This document shows, piece by piece, positions 30,588 to 40,421 of a DNA stretch of 64,000 nt; the stretch's first letter is position 1; every line of letters starts with the position of its first letter. A program made the translations under genes and the position numbers. A model generated the notes under the pieces. That model was not told the DNA's origin and made no database searches. It was given only the letters and a program-made list of their open reading frames with translations. Origin of the DNA: Omphalotus guepiniiformis. Lineage: Eukaryota; Basidiomycota; Agaricomycetes; Agaricales; Omphalotaceae. The DNA lies in the NCBI GenBank assembly GCA_028554645.1, contig JAQOOI010000073.1, forward strand, positions 1,116,001 through 1,180,000. Direction: 5' to 3'.

Positions 30588-32501
30588 AGTTTGCTTGTCA
30601 AAATTAGCAGCTCACAGAGAAACACACGTCCTAGAAAGACTAAGAATTCTGAGAGAGCTGGAACAGAAGAATTGTCACTGAACCAGTCATCCAGAAGGAA
30701 AAGTTCCAAAGGAAAAGAGAAAGAAGTCATACCTGAACCAGATTCAAGTTCACTTTCGTCTCTTTCGTCCCTAAGTACTATTCCTGAACGGAATACACCT
30801 CCAGATTTATCTGAACTCTCAGCTAGATACAGGAAAAATAAGAGGAACTTTGTCAACAGTCCTCAATATTTTGCCTTGACACATAAAAGAATCCCTGTTA
30901 AAATAATAAGGAACCCGAGAAACAATATGTCTACTCATGACAATGCTACTAGGAATGAAGCTCCCCCACAACAAGGACCTACCCAAGGACCTGTTGAAAT
31001 GGAAGAGATCTTCATTTTTGGAAATGCAACAGGAATGCAGATTCCTGTTCCTGCAGCTAAAGAGTTGCAGAATGAGAAACTACCTAAAGTCTCTAAGTAG
31101 GCTCCCATCTTTGATAAGAAACATCCATCTGAACTAGTTGCATGGTTGGCAGAGCTGGAAGGCATCTTTGTGTCAACCGGAACTAAAACAGATGCGGCTA
31201 AAGTGATGTTGGCACTCAGATACATGGAATTCCATACCCGTGAAGAGTTTCAACGGCTTCAAGCTGTTAAAGATTTGGATTGGGATGCTTTCAAAGAGGC
31301 ATTAATGAAAAATTTCCCTGAATCTGCAGATAGAGGACTGGGATCTAGACAAAGATTGTATGCTATCATTGATGCATATAAGCTCATAGTGCTTGGTGCT
31401 ATTCAGAAACTGATGGCATTTAAAAGAGAGTATGAGATTGAGTATGAGAAACTATCTTCTGGTACTACACCTGTAGTATCAAACTCAGAAGCTGTAGCTG
31501 GTTTCTTGAGTGCACTAGATGAACCCTTCAGAAGGAAACTTCTGGACCGCTTAGAAAACAAAGTGATCAATGGCCACTTACAAGTTCAGAGAGAGGATGA
31601 CCCTTTTACTCTGAAAGATGTAATGTCTGAGGCTGAAAAACTCTGTTCTGTAAAAAAAGCAGGGGGATACAACTTTGGTTTATTCTTGAATGGTCCAAAT
31701 CTGGCAGAAGGATACTCTAGGATACTCCCAACAACTGAGCAGAGTGCTACAAGGAAGTTATATGATCCTTACCAAGTAGCATCTACTGTGAAGTCAGAAC
31801 CAGATCAGTGGGCAATGAAATTGTCTGCAACAGTGGATAGTCACCAGAACCAGTTTAACCAGATTAGACAAGCCCAGGAGACGAATCTGGCAGCTCTTGC
31901 AAAGCTATCTGAGACAGTTGCTAACTTGGCAAAAATGACCTAAGCAACTTCTAGCTCAGTTAGGATGAACATGAATGCTTCAAATTCCCAATCTGGACCT
32001 GGAATGAACTCTAATGGACACAATAGTGTACAAAGATCGTCCCAGATGTCATCTGTGAATAATAATACTCATGCTGACTCCAATTGCTATATGTGTGATG
32101 AGCCTGGACATAGATCTATGGACTGTCCACATCAACTTAGATTTATCAGGTTGGGGTGGATGATCAAAAATAGTGCTGGTAAATGGGCATTGAAAGATGG
32201 AGTATATTGGCCAAGAGCTGATCCGTCTGATACTCGGTCTAAGAAAGAGAAGATTGAGGAAATTGCCAAAAGACATGGATGGGAACAACCTTCCTCTCAT
32301 GTTGACCAGAACTTGTATGCTTTTGAGGATGAGGATTCTGCTATAGCAGGTCCCTCTCAAAGTAGTTCATTAGATGCTATCAACAGCCTTGTTGCTCAAT
32401 TCAGTCAGGTTTGCAATACTTTGCAGAATCTGGCACCAGCAGCTAAATCTGAAACTAAGCAGATTTTGAAACGAGAAAACAACTCTGAGTCGAAAAACTA
32501 G
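30588..32501 (+). pseudogene. Element B Gag, with two in-frame stops
   Basis: Homologue of element A Gag. The frame opens just after a TAG at 30585-30587 and shows homology to A well before the first AUG (30927, MSTHDNAT). Stops interrupt at 31098-31100 (TAG, where A has a Lys codon) and 31941-31943 (TAA); all three pieces are in one frame. The CCHC knuckle CYMCDEPGHRSMDC remains in the last piece. It ends TCG AAA AAC TAG with the shift heptamer. Both stops could arise from glutamine codons by single C-to-T changes, though the ancestral codons are not known. As it stands it cannot make full-length Gag. Confidence 0.88.
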
Positions 32502-33907
32502 AGTTTCCAATGAAGGAGATTGGTGAAGAAGCTGTATATACTCAGAATCCTTCTCACAAAACAGGTCAATCTCCTGAGGAAAGTAAACTTGTAAAGAAAA
32601 AGAGAGTTGAAGTGTTACTACCTACACTAAGACCATCTGAAAGGGAGAAATACAGACCCCCTGCTATGAGAAAAGAGCCCGTTCGTTTTGAACTACCCGT
32701 TGATTCTGACACTGAGGAGATTGAATCTCCCTCTGAAAATAACAACAATGTTGCACGGAGAGTATCTAACCGTCCGTTTGATCATGTAAAGGCAATAGAT
32801 AGGCCACCTATACCAAAGGGAATGCCTGTAGGGAGCCAGAACAAGTCAAATGAGACTGAAGGAGCTCAATCTGGAACTAAAGATGGAATGAATATTGACA
32901 CAAGGAATGCTATTGTATACACAAAGCCTCCACGTAAATCTGAGCCTGATTTCAAGCTTAGAAACTCATTATTCAAACCGGGTCTAGCAGAAGAAATTGC
33001 AGACAAAATCTTTAGATCTGAGATAGATATAAGTAGTGGGGACCTCATTGCTATATCTCCAGCACTTCAGAAGATTATGCAGAGAAAATTGAAGAACAAC
33101 AGAGTATATAAGCGTCCTGTAAAGGCTTTTGTTCATGAAGTAAGGGATGAAGATGATCCTGATGGTATTCTACCAGAAGAAGATGTCAATCTGGTACAGG
33201 CAAATTATATGGTCTTTATTGAAGATATGGCCTATGAAAGGGAAGATGTGTTTATTGTCCTAGATGAAGACACAGAAGACCTTAAGAAAGGCTCAGTGGT
33301 ACACAAGGATGTTGTGGACCAGTATCAGAAAGATGTACCTCCAGATGAGAGGAACAAGATCATTATAGTAGCCAGCCAGACTGACAGTCTAAAGGCAATC
33401 TACCCAAAAATTAATCACTCTGATCAACAAGTTGAGACAGTAGTTGATAGTGGTTCTCAAATCGTGTCCATGGATACAAGAGTAGCTATTGGACTTGGTT
33501 TAAGATGGGACCCAGAGACTGTGATCCATATGCAAAGTGCAAATGGTCAATTACAGGCTACTAGGGGACTAGCAAGAAATGTACCATTTACCTTTGGAGA
33601 AATAACTATCTATATGCAGATCCACATAATAGATAAAGTGCCTTATGATGTTCTTTTGGGAAGACCATTTGATGTGTTGACAAGCAGTGTAGTCAGAAAC
33701 TTTGAAACTGGAGAACAAGAGATCACCATTACAGATCCAAACAGTGGAATGAAGTGTACAATGGGAACATATGACAGAGGTAGAGGAATCAAGGTTAAAC
33801 CTATTCCTGGTGAACCAAAGCTTGTCCCTGAAACACAGAAATCTGCGAGTGTCCCTGTGAAAAATGAGGGAGACTCTCAAAATTTTCATCGGACCTCAAT
33901 GAACTGA
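32489..33907 (+). CDS. Element B protease frame
   Basis: Homologue of the element A protease frame, open throughout. Catalytic DSGSQIVSMD is at about 33444-33473, followed by the conserved HMQSANGQL and LLGRPFDVL blocks. The first ATG in frame is 32510, but translation is more likely by -1 shift from gag. The N-terminal linker is Lys/Glu/Pro-rich. It ends at 33907, overlapping the pol frame, which opens after a TGA at 33865-33867. Confidence 0.88.
   Translation, partial: VEKLEFPMKEIGEEAVYTQNPSHKTGQSPEESKLVKKKRVEVLLPTLRPSEREKYRPPAMRKEPVRFELPVDSDTEEIESPSENNNNVARRVSNRPFDHVKAIDRPPIPKGMPVGSQNKSNETEGAQSGTKDGMNIDTRNAIVYTKPPRKSEPDFKLRNSLFKPGLAEEIADKIFRSEIDISSGDLIAISPALQKIMQRKLKNNRVYKRPVKAFVHEVRDEDDPDGILPEEDVNLVQANYMVFIEDMAYEREDVFIVLDEDTEDLKKGSVVHKDVVDQYQKDVPPDERNKIIIVASQTDSLKAIYPKINHSDQQVETVVDSGSQIVSMDTRVAIGLGLRWDPETVIHMQSANGQLQATRGLARNVPFTFGEITIYMQIHIIDKVPYDVLLGRPFDVLTSSVVRNFETGEQEITITDPNSGMKCTMGTYDRGRGIKVKPIPGEPKLVPETQKSASVPVKNEGDSQNFHRTSMN
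32492..32498 (+). promoter_or_regulatory. Element B gag-protease -1 frameshift site
   Basis: G-AAA-AAC then TAG, identical in phase and position to element A. The protease frame is at -1. Confidence 0.72.
33880..33886 (+). promoter_or_regulatory. Element B protease-pol -1 frameshift site
   Basis: Zero frame CAA AAT TTT CAT gives A-AAT-TTT in correct phase. The -1 product continues KFSSDLNELI and on into pol, parallel to KFSILEDLTG in element A. Confidence 0.8.
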
Positions 33908-36900
33908 TAAGAGATCAGGGAGAGGTAGCTGTTTGTATTGAAATGGATGAAGATGGCAATGCCACAATTGCTGGATATAAGCTGCCAGACAATGAATTGT
34001 TTTCAGAACCTGAAAAGGCTGAGGCATTTGTGTTTGCAGCTGAGTCCAGCATAAGAGAAAAAGATATAGCCGCTGCAGACTCGGTTAGATCGTATTTAAA
34101 TCGGTCTGTAGACTCAGAAAAGAAACAAGTGTTCTGTACCTGGCGAGAAAATTTAAATTTGAATTCAAAAGAGCACTTAGATACTCAGAATCCGGACTTA
34201 GATACTTGCACGGTACTTAATCACACTTCGGAACCTGCATCTGGAACTGAAAAGAGGATGAATAAGGGTAAAAAGGTCAAAAGGGAACCTAAACCTGTCC
34301 AATCTTCAAGACCCAGATGGAGTAGAGATAAGAATGGCAACAAAATGGCCAGATTGGTGACTGTTTTGGCTTCTAGAAAGTACAAACCAGTTGCTATTAA
34401 GGTCAAACCTGTTAAAGCTACCTTACCTGCAGAGTTCCGGATTGAAAGAAAAATAATTGGAGATCCGTTAAAAGATATGCCTGAGTTACCTACTCATCCT
34501 CCAGATTTCACTCCTGGTGAGAGGTACTCTCAAGAAAGAAAAGAAATTGTAGACAAGAATCATAATGAAGGATTCTTATGGCCTGAAGAGCTGAAGCTTG
34601 TACACCATCTTATGAAAGTCCAAGAGAAAGCATTTGCATGGGAGGCATCTGAAGGAGGAACCTTTAATACAGAGTTCTTTCCTCCAGTAAAGTTTCCAGT
34701 GTTACCACACACCCCTTGGGTAGAAAGGAATATTCCTATACCTCCAGGGATCTATGATCAAGTGTGTAAAATGATTAAGGACAAAATAGATGCTGGTGTA
34801 TATGAGCCTTCTAGTTCATCCTATAGATCCAGATGGTTCTGTGTCTTAAAGAAAGATGGAAAAAGCTTAAGATTGGTCCATAGTTTAGAACCACTCAATA
34901 AAGTGACTATTCAACATTCAGGAATTCCTCCTGCAACTGCAGATATAGCTAGAAGCTTCTCTGGAAGAGCATGTTTGGGATTACTGGATATCTTTGTTGG
35001 GTATGATGAGAGGCTGGTTGATGAAAGTTCAAGAGATCTTACAACCTTCCAAACACCTTTTGGCCCACATAGATTAGTGAAGTTACCTATGGGTTGGACA
35101 AATTCTGTACCAATCTACCATGATGATGTTACATATATCTTCAGAGATGAAATTCCACATGTAACTAAACCTTACATTGATGATGTACCAGTAAAAGGGC
35201 CTGTCAGCAGATATGAGACTGCAGATGGAGGTTATGAAACTATCCCTGAAAATTCTGGCATCAGAAGATTTGTGTGGGAGCATCTGCAGAATATGAACAG
35301 AATTGTGCAAAGAATGAAACATGCTGGTGGTACCTTTGCAGGTACTAAAGCTTTTATCTGTGTAGCTGAAGGAGATGTTGTTGGACATCATGTCAGTTAT
35401 GAAGGAGAAAAGCCAGTTGAAAGGTTAGCTGAAGTTGTTCTGACTTGTGATGCATCAAAATGGTCTGAGAAGAAAGATATCCGGTCATTTTTGGGCACTG
35501 CTGGTCAGATGAGGATGTTCATAAAGGATTATGCCAAGAAAGCAAAACCTTTGACAATCTTAACTGGAGATGTACCTTTTCAAATGGGTCCTGCAGAACT
35601 GGAAGCTGTAGAAATAATTAAAGATGGGATCAGAAATGCTCCGGCACTTCGTCCTATTGACTATGATTTAAGTACTGGAATTACCCTTTCAGTAGATACT
35701 TCCTGGATGGCAGTAGGTTTCCAACTATATCAGAGAGACCCTGCAGATTCAAAGAAAAAGTTCTACAACTGGATGGGTTCCATTACTTTAAATGAAAGAG
35801 AAGCAAGGTTTTCTCAACCCAAGAGAGAACTATATGGCTTGATGTTGGCCTTACAACAGACATACTACCAGACATATGGATGTAGGGATCTTACTGTGGA
35901 AACAGATGCAAGCTATATTAAAGGAATGCTTGACAAACCCAGTAGTGGTCCCAACACAACTATAAACAGATGGATTGAAGAAATAAGGAAGTTCCACTTC
36001 ACCTTGGTACACATCAAGGGCACTGAACATAAGGGACCAGATGGACTATCTAGACCACCTAGAGGAACCATACCAACTGAAAGAGCGGCATCTAGAGATC
36101 CGGATTCATTTGTTGATGAAGATGATGGTCTGCCAGTGAAATTCAGAATGGGAGATGGTGAATCTGAGGTACCCTTTGATTTTGAAGCCTTTAAAGATGA
36201 AATAGATACTCGAGGTGGTTACTTGCAGGAAGTTGCAAAGTCAATAGACGACTTTGAAGACGATTTGCAAGAAGCTCTTGAAGACAAACGTCACTTGAAT
36301 TCCATTAGAGAGCTGTTAGTAACTCAACATCCAGTATCTAACTCGGTGTTGCAATTTGCACAGACTCTGGTTATACCTGAAGGAGGTACTGAATGGAAAC
36401 ATGAACACCCATATAGAGAGGATCACAGATCTGCATCTACAAAGGAACTGGATGAACAACTAGACCTAATCAAAGATTGGTACCTGCAGGGCAATCAGCC
36501 TCTAGCTCACCTAGGTGAGACTGCTATGAAAAAGTTCATTTCCAGGGCTGTAAAGTTCTTTGTAGACAGAGATGGGAGACTCTATAGAAGGAATGATGAT
36601 ACAGGAGGCCAGCATAGACTGGTTGTGCCTAAAGAGAAAAGGATGTACATGATGCATGCTGCTCATGACCATCTGGGACATAAAGGAATGTTTGCAACAA
36701 AAGCTCTCATAGAGAAGCGTTTTTGGTGGCCAGATTTGAATGGAGATGTCAATTGGTTTGTCAAATCCTGCCAAATCTGCCAGAACCGAAAATTAGAATT
36801 GTTGAAGATTCCTCCTACTCTTACACACACTCCCTCCCTGTTTCAGAAGATTCATGTAGATGTGTTCAAAGTATCACCTCCAAGTAATGGTTGCAAGGAT

Positions 36901-37986
36901 GTTGTACATGGCAGATGTGCACTCTCATCCTGGTCTGAAGGAAGAGCCTTAAGATCTGACAATGCTAGATCATTGGGAGAATGGTTCTTTGATGATATTA
37001 TATGCAGATGGGGATGTCCTGATGAAGTGGTAACTGATAATGCACCCCAGATGCGAGCTATGCTTAAATGGCTAGAAGATAAATATGGAATTAAAGGAAT
37101 TACTATATCTCCTTACAATTCCCAAGCAAATGGCAAGATTGAGAGAGCCCACTTTGACATTAGAACTGCCTTGGCAAAAGCTACAGGTGGTGATCTAAAG
37201 AGATGGTGGTGGTTTCTCAAACATGTCTTCTGGGCAGATAGAATTACAGCTAGAAAAGGACTTGGATGTTCACCATACTTCCTTGTTACTGGAGCTGAAC
37301 CTATCCTACCCTTGGATATTGTTGAATCTACATGGTTAGTAAAACTTCCAGATAGAACCTTGACATATGAGGAACTTATTGGCTACAGAGCTCAAGCTCT
37401 AGCTAAGCATAGAACCCATGTGCAGGAGATGATATCTAGAATTGATACAACCAAGAAAGAGACTCTTAGACAATATGAAGAAGAATACAGAAATGTTATC
37501 AGAGACTTTGATTTCAAACCTGGTACACTTATACAAGTCAGAAATACACAAGTTGAGAAGAACTTGGACAGAAAGATGTATCCTAGATACCTGGGACCCA
37601 TGATTGTAATAAGGAGAACCAAAGGGGGATCCTACATTGTGGCCCAGATGGATGGTACAGTACTCAGGGAAAAGGTTGCTGCCTTCAGAGTACTACCCCA
37701 TGTCGCTAGATATGAACCAATTCCACTGCCTGAGAACATTCATGAACTTATAGACTTGACTAGTGAACAACTAGAAGAGATGGTCAATGATAACAATGAG
37801 TTAGAACCTGAACTTGAGAAAGATTACATCTTTGACAGTATTCCTCAACTGAGAATTCCTGCTGAAGATGAAGATCTTGATGAGTCCAGTGATGAAGAAC
37901 TACAATCTGCACACGATGCAGATGAAGAAGAACCAGATTGGGATGCTCCAGTCCTGACTAGGTCTCAATCTTCACAAAATAAATGA
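33883..37986 (+). CDS. Element B Pol (RT, RNase H, integrase)
   Basis: About 1,367 residues when read from the shift site; the first ATG at 33943 is not conserved in A. RT: LLDIFVGYDER, KLPMGWTNS, YIDD. RNase H: VDTSWMAVGFQLYQ, SQPKRELYG, VETDASY. Integrase: HDHLGHKG...CQIC zinc domain, HVDVF, VTDN, NGKIER. All catalytic acids are present and the frame is intact, in contrast with its broken gag. CpG is almost absent (none in the 360 bases from 35041). The C-terminus is acidic, as in A. Confidence 0.93.
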   Translation, partial: FSSDLNELIRDQGEVAVCIEMDEDGNATIAGYKLPDNELFSEPEKAEAFVFAAESSIREKDIAAADSVRSYLNRSVDSEKKQVFCTWRENLNLNSKEHLDTQNPDLDTCTVLNHTSEPASGTEKRMNKGKKVKREPKPVQSSRPRWSRDKNGNKMARLVTVLASRKYKPVAIKVKPVKATLPAEFRIERKIIGDPLKDMPELPTHPPDFTPGERYSQERKEIVDKNHNEGFLWPEELKLVHHLMKVQEKAFAWEASEGGTFNTEFFPPVKFPVLPHTPWVERNIPIPPGIYDQVCKMIKDKIDAGVYEPSSSSYRSRWFCVLKKDGKSLRLVHSLEPLNKVTIQHSGIPPATADIARSFSGRACLGLLDIFVGYDERLVDESSRDLTTFQTPFGPHRLVKLPMGWTNSVPIYHDDVTYIFRDEIPHVTKPYIDDVPVKGPVSRYETADGGYETIPENSGIRRFVWEHLQNMNRIVQRMKHAGGTFAGTKAFICVAEGDVVGHHVSYEGEKPVERLAEVVLTCDASKWSEKKDIRSFLGTAGQMRMFIKDYAKKAKPLTILTGDVPFQMGPAELEAVEIIKDGIRNAPALRPIDYDLSTGITLSVDTSWMAVGFQLYQRDPADSKKKFYNWMGSITLNEREARFSQPKRELYGLMLALQQTYYQTYGCRDLTVETDASYIKGMLDKPSSGPNTTINRWIEEIRKFHFTLVHIKGTEHKGPDGLSRPPRGTIPTERAASRDPDSFVDEDDGLPVKFRMGDGESEVPFDFEAFKDEIDTRGGYLQEVAKSIDDFEDDLQEALEDKRHLNSIRELLVTQHPVSNSVLQFAQTLVIPEGGTEWKHEHPYREDHRSASTKELDEQLDLIKDWYLQGNQPLAHLGETAMKKFISRAVKFFVDRDGRLYRRNDDTGGQHRLVVPKEKRMYMMHAAHDHLGHKGMFATKALIEKRFWWPDLNGDVNWFVKSCQICQNRKLELLKIPPTLTHTPSLFQKIHVDVFKVSPPSNGCKDVVHGRCALSSWSEGRALRSDNARSLGEWFFDDIICRWGCPDEVVTDNAPQMRAMLKWLEDKYGIKGITISPYNSQANGKIERAHFDIRTALAKATGGDLKRWWWFLKHVFWADRITARKGLGCSPYFLVTGAEPILPLDIVESTWLVKLPDRTLTYEELIGYRAQALAKHRTHVQEMISRIDTTKKETLRQYEEEYRNVIRDFDFKPGTLIQVRNTQVEKNLDRKMYPRYLGPMIVIRRTKGGSYIVAQMDGTVLREKVAAFRVLPHVARYEPIPLPENIHELIDLTSEQLEEMVNDNNELEPELEKDYIFDSIPQLRIPAEDEDLDESSDEELQSAHDADEEEPDWDAPVLTRSQSSQNK

Positions 37987-38188
37987 TAAACACACTATAT
38001 TTGAACAAAGTACGAGATAGACACTGAAAAAGTGACTATCTAGTTGCAGATGAAAGTAAAAAGTGGGTAACAGTAGTTTGCACTACTAAGATAAACATAA
38101 AGGGTGTTTGAGGATGTCCTATACGGTGTACCAATACCATGTAAACTGCCCATAAATGATACTGAGATGTCCAGATGTAACATTAAAG

Positions 38189-39585
38189 TCAGAGAATGTC
38201 TGCAGATGGGAAGGCATGGAAAGGAGCTGGATCATCAGCAGTACCTGGACCAGACTCCAAGGGACTCTGGTTGGCCCTGTAAACCTTCTCCTTCTGTCTT
38301 CGGAGCAATTCCAGACGGGAAAACTCCTTGTAGGCGAATCTGTACTGAGAATGATGATACTGAATGGCATGTTGATGAACACTGAGTTCTGTCTTCAAGA
38401 AGTTGGAAATTGATTGAAGAACCTCAGGAGAGAAGTGGTCCAAGTCCATGAAAGGGAACAGAGCAGTGATACGAGTCACAATCTCTTCTCCACTCTCCCG
38501 GAGTTTGCGCTCATCTGCAGGATAATTGAGTTAGATACTCGAAAAAGCCGCAGATTGGGTGACTACTCACGGTCTGTCTCCTCTCTAAGGTTGACGATTG
38601 GGTTCTCAATCCGAGGCTTCTTCATGACAATCACCTTGTGGGGCTCAGGAATAGGTTCATTCTGCACGAACATTTATAGTCAGTACATGAAACTGCATGA
38701 ATATCTCCAGATGGAACTAAAAACTTACATCTTTGGGTCCAACTGAGGTAGCCTGCAAAGTTACCATGGTGCATCAGTCTAGAGAAACGAACAAACAGTT
38801 CTGGACATAAATTGGCTCACCCTTGGAGAAGTGATTACTACTCTTTCCTTGGAAGACTTATGAACTGTGGTAGTAGTGGAAGAACCTTTGGTCTTGTCCT
38901 TGCTAGAGTCCTTGTTATCCTTATTGGGAGCGTGAATCGACGCAGAGAGCCCAAGAGAAGGTCCATCTGCCATCTAAGAAAAGAAAGACCATGTTGAGAT
39001 TTGAGTTAGATACTCAGGAGTTTGATACTTACAGTAACGTCTCCGTCACCAGTAATGACCTCAATCTCTTCATCGTCATCATCGTCATCCTCAATGAGTT
39101 CAGGAGTTTTAGCTGGCTACACACCGATAGGCAGTTAGATACTCGAAATGAGAGGGATGGTCAATAAAAACGTACTTTGCGCTTCTTAGATCCGCTGAGA
39201 GTCTCTCTGCGCTTTGCCAAGTCGTCCCGGAAAGCTTTAATGGCGGAGAAGAAAGTGTCAGGTTCACCTATAGATGGGAACTTCTTGACTGCATCTGCGA
39301 CCAGATTGACACCTTTGTCGAACAAAGTGAACGCTTCCTCGGACTTAGCAACTGCATATGCAGGCAGAGACTTCTTCTGTAATAAGAAATCAAGTTAGAT
39401 ACTGGATCTGGAAGTAAAGATTGAGGACTTACGAGATGACTTGCAAGGGCTGTAATAAGCATCCCAAGCAGTTCAGTATCCGCATCTTTGGCCTCCATGG
39501 CTCCAGTAGCACGAGAAAGATATCACTGCGTTGTGGCAACCCACTCAGGACGCTCAGGCCAAGTCTTGGGACCTTTAGGGGCCAT
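38189..39585 (-). pseudogene. Element B accessory gene Y (antisense, one stop)
   Basis: Homologue of A gene Y with the same exon order: MAPKGPKTWPERPEWV start, ELLGMLITALASHL, an acidic Asp/Glu run (LIEDDDDDDEEIEV), the GLSASIHAP block and the C-terminal helix (LQSISNFLKTELSVHQHAI). An in-frame TGA at 39525-39523, codon 21, breaks exon 1, where A has Glu or a nearby residue. Downstream exons look open, so loss may be recent. A TATA box (TATAAAA on the minus strand, 39688-39682) lies about 100 bp upstream, matching the spacing in A. Function unknown. Confidence 0.72.
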
Positions 39586-40421
39586 AACTGTAAAATATAG
39601 AGATAAAGAAATGATAAAAGTGGAAGGGATGTAGAACCAAGTAATAGATGGTGCTGAGTCGTTCTGAATCTGCGCTGCACCTTTTATATCTGGTCTACCC
39701 CGTCTAAATCTGCACGTTGGTCATTACTCCTATGCTGTTCAAACAGGCACCATGAGGCCTAGCCAGCGTAGCAGATTGATCAACGGGGACGTTGAAGTTA
39801 CTTTTACTTGGGGGGAGAGAGCACACAAAGTTGACAAGGCCAAAATTTTGAATTTTTGAAATTTCAAATATCTCAAATCTGGAGATCTAGACAGCTTTGA
39901 CCGCAGAGGACTTAGCCAAATAGCATTGCCGAGTAACCGAGAGCTCTCAACCTTGACAGAAAGGACTTATTAAATTCAATGTATCCTCAAAAAGAAATGA
40001 TACTTATTGAAAATTGTGGGCTTAAGTCATTTAAAGAATTGTTTCCCTCTCGAATCGGGTTAGATACTCAATTTGAAGGAGACTCTCAAACCGATTTCTT
40101 AGGTTTCACACCAGATTCATACCAAGAAAAATGATATATATATTTTTGAGCATAAAAGCTCAGGACTATGATAAAGATACTTCGACCTATACTACTATAA
40201 AGTAAGTACAGGGAGTATCTGCGAGTAAACGATATGTTAAGATATGTATATTGGGCTACCCGGTGTGTTGAACACCAGAGTTACCCGCGACGAAATGCAA
40301 GCGGCTACGAAAGGTCCTGACCAAGCGAAGAGAACGGCAGATCTGTGAGATTGGGACTGAGAGATGGAGAAAGTAAAGGGAAAAAGGGGTACGAACTATG
40401 TGCGCACCCGGGCCTTGAAAG
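39586..40421 (-). promoter_or_regulatory. Element B spacer between X and Y with second PPT/inverted-repeat module
   Basis: TTGGGGGGAGAGA (39808-39820) with, 12 bases away, the perfect inverted repeat TCAACG-GGGA-CGTTGA (39780-39795). This is the counterpart of A 17905-17941, with the same 12-base gap but different arms. An AT-rich TTGAAATTTCAA palindrome near 39856 also matches A. No gene here. Confidence 0.65.
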
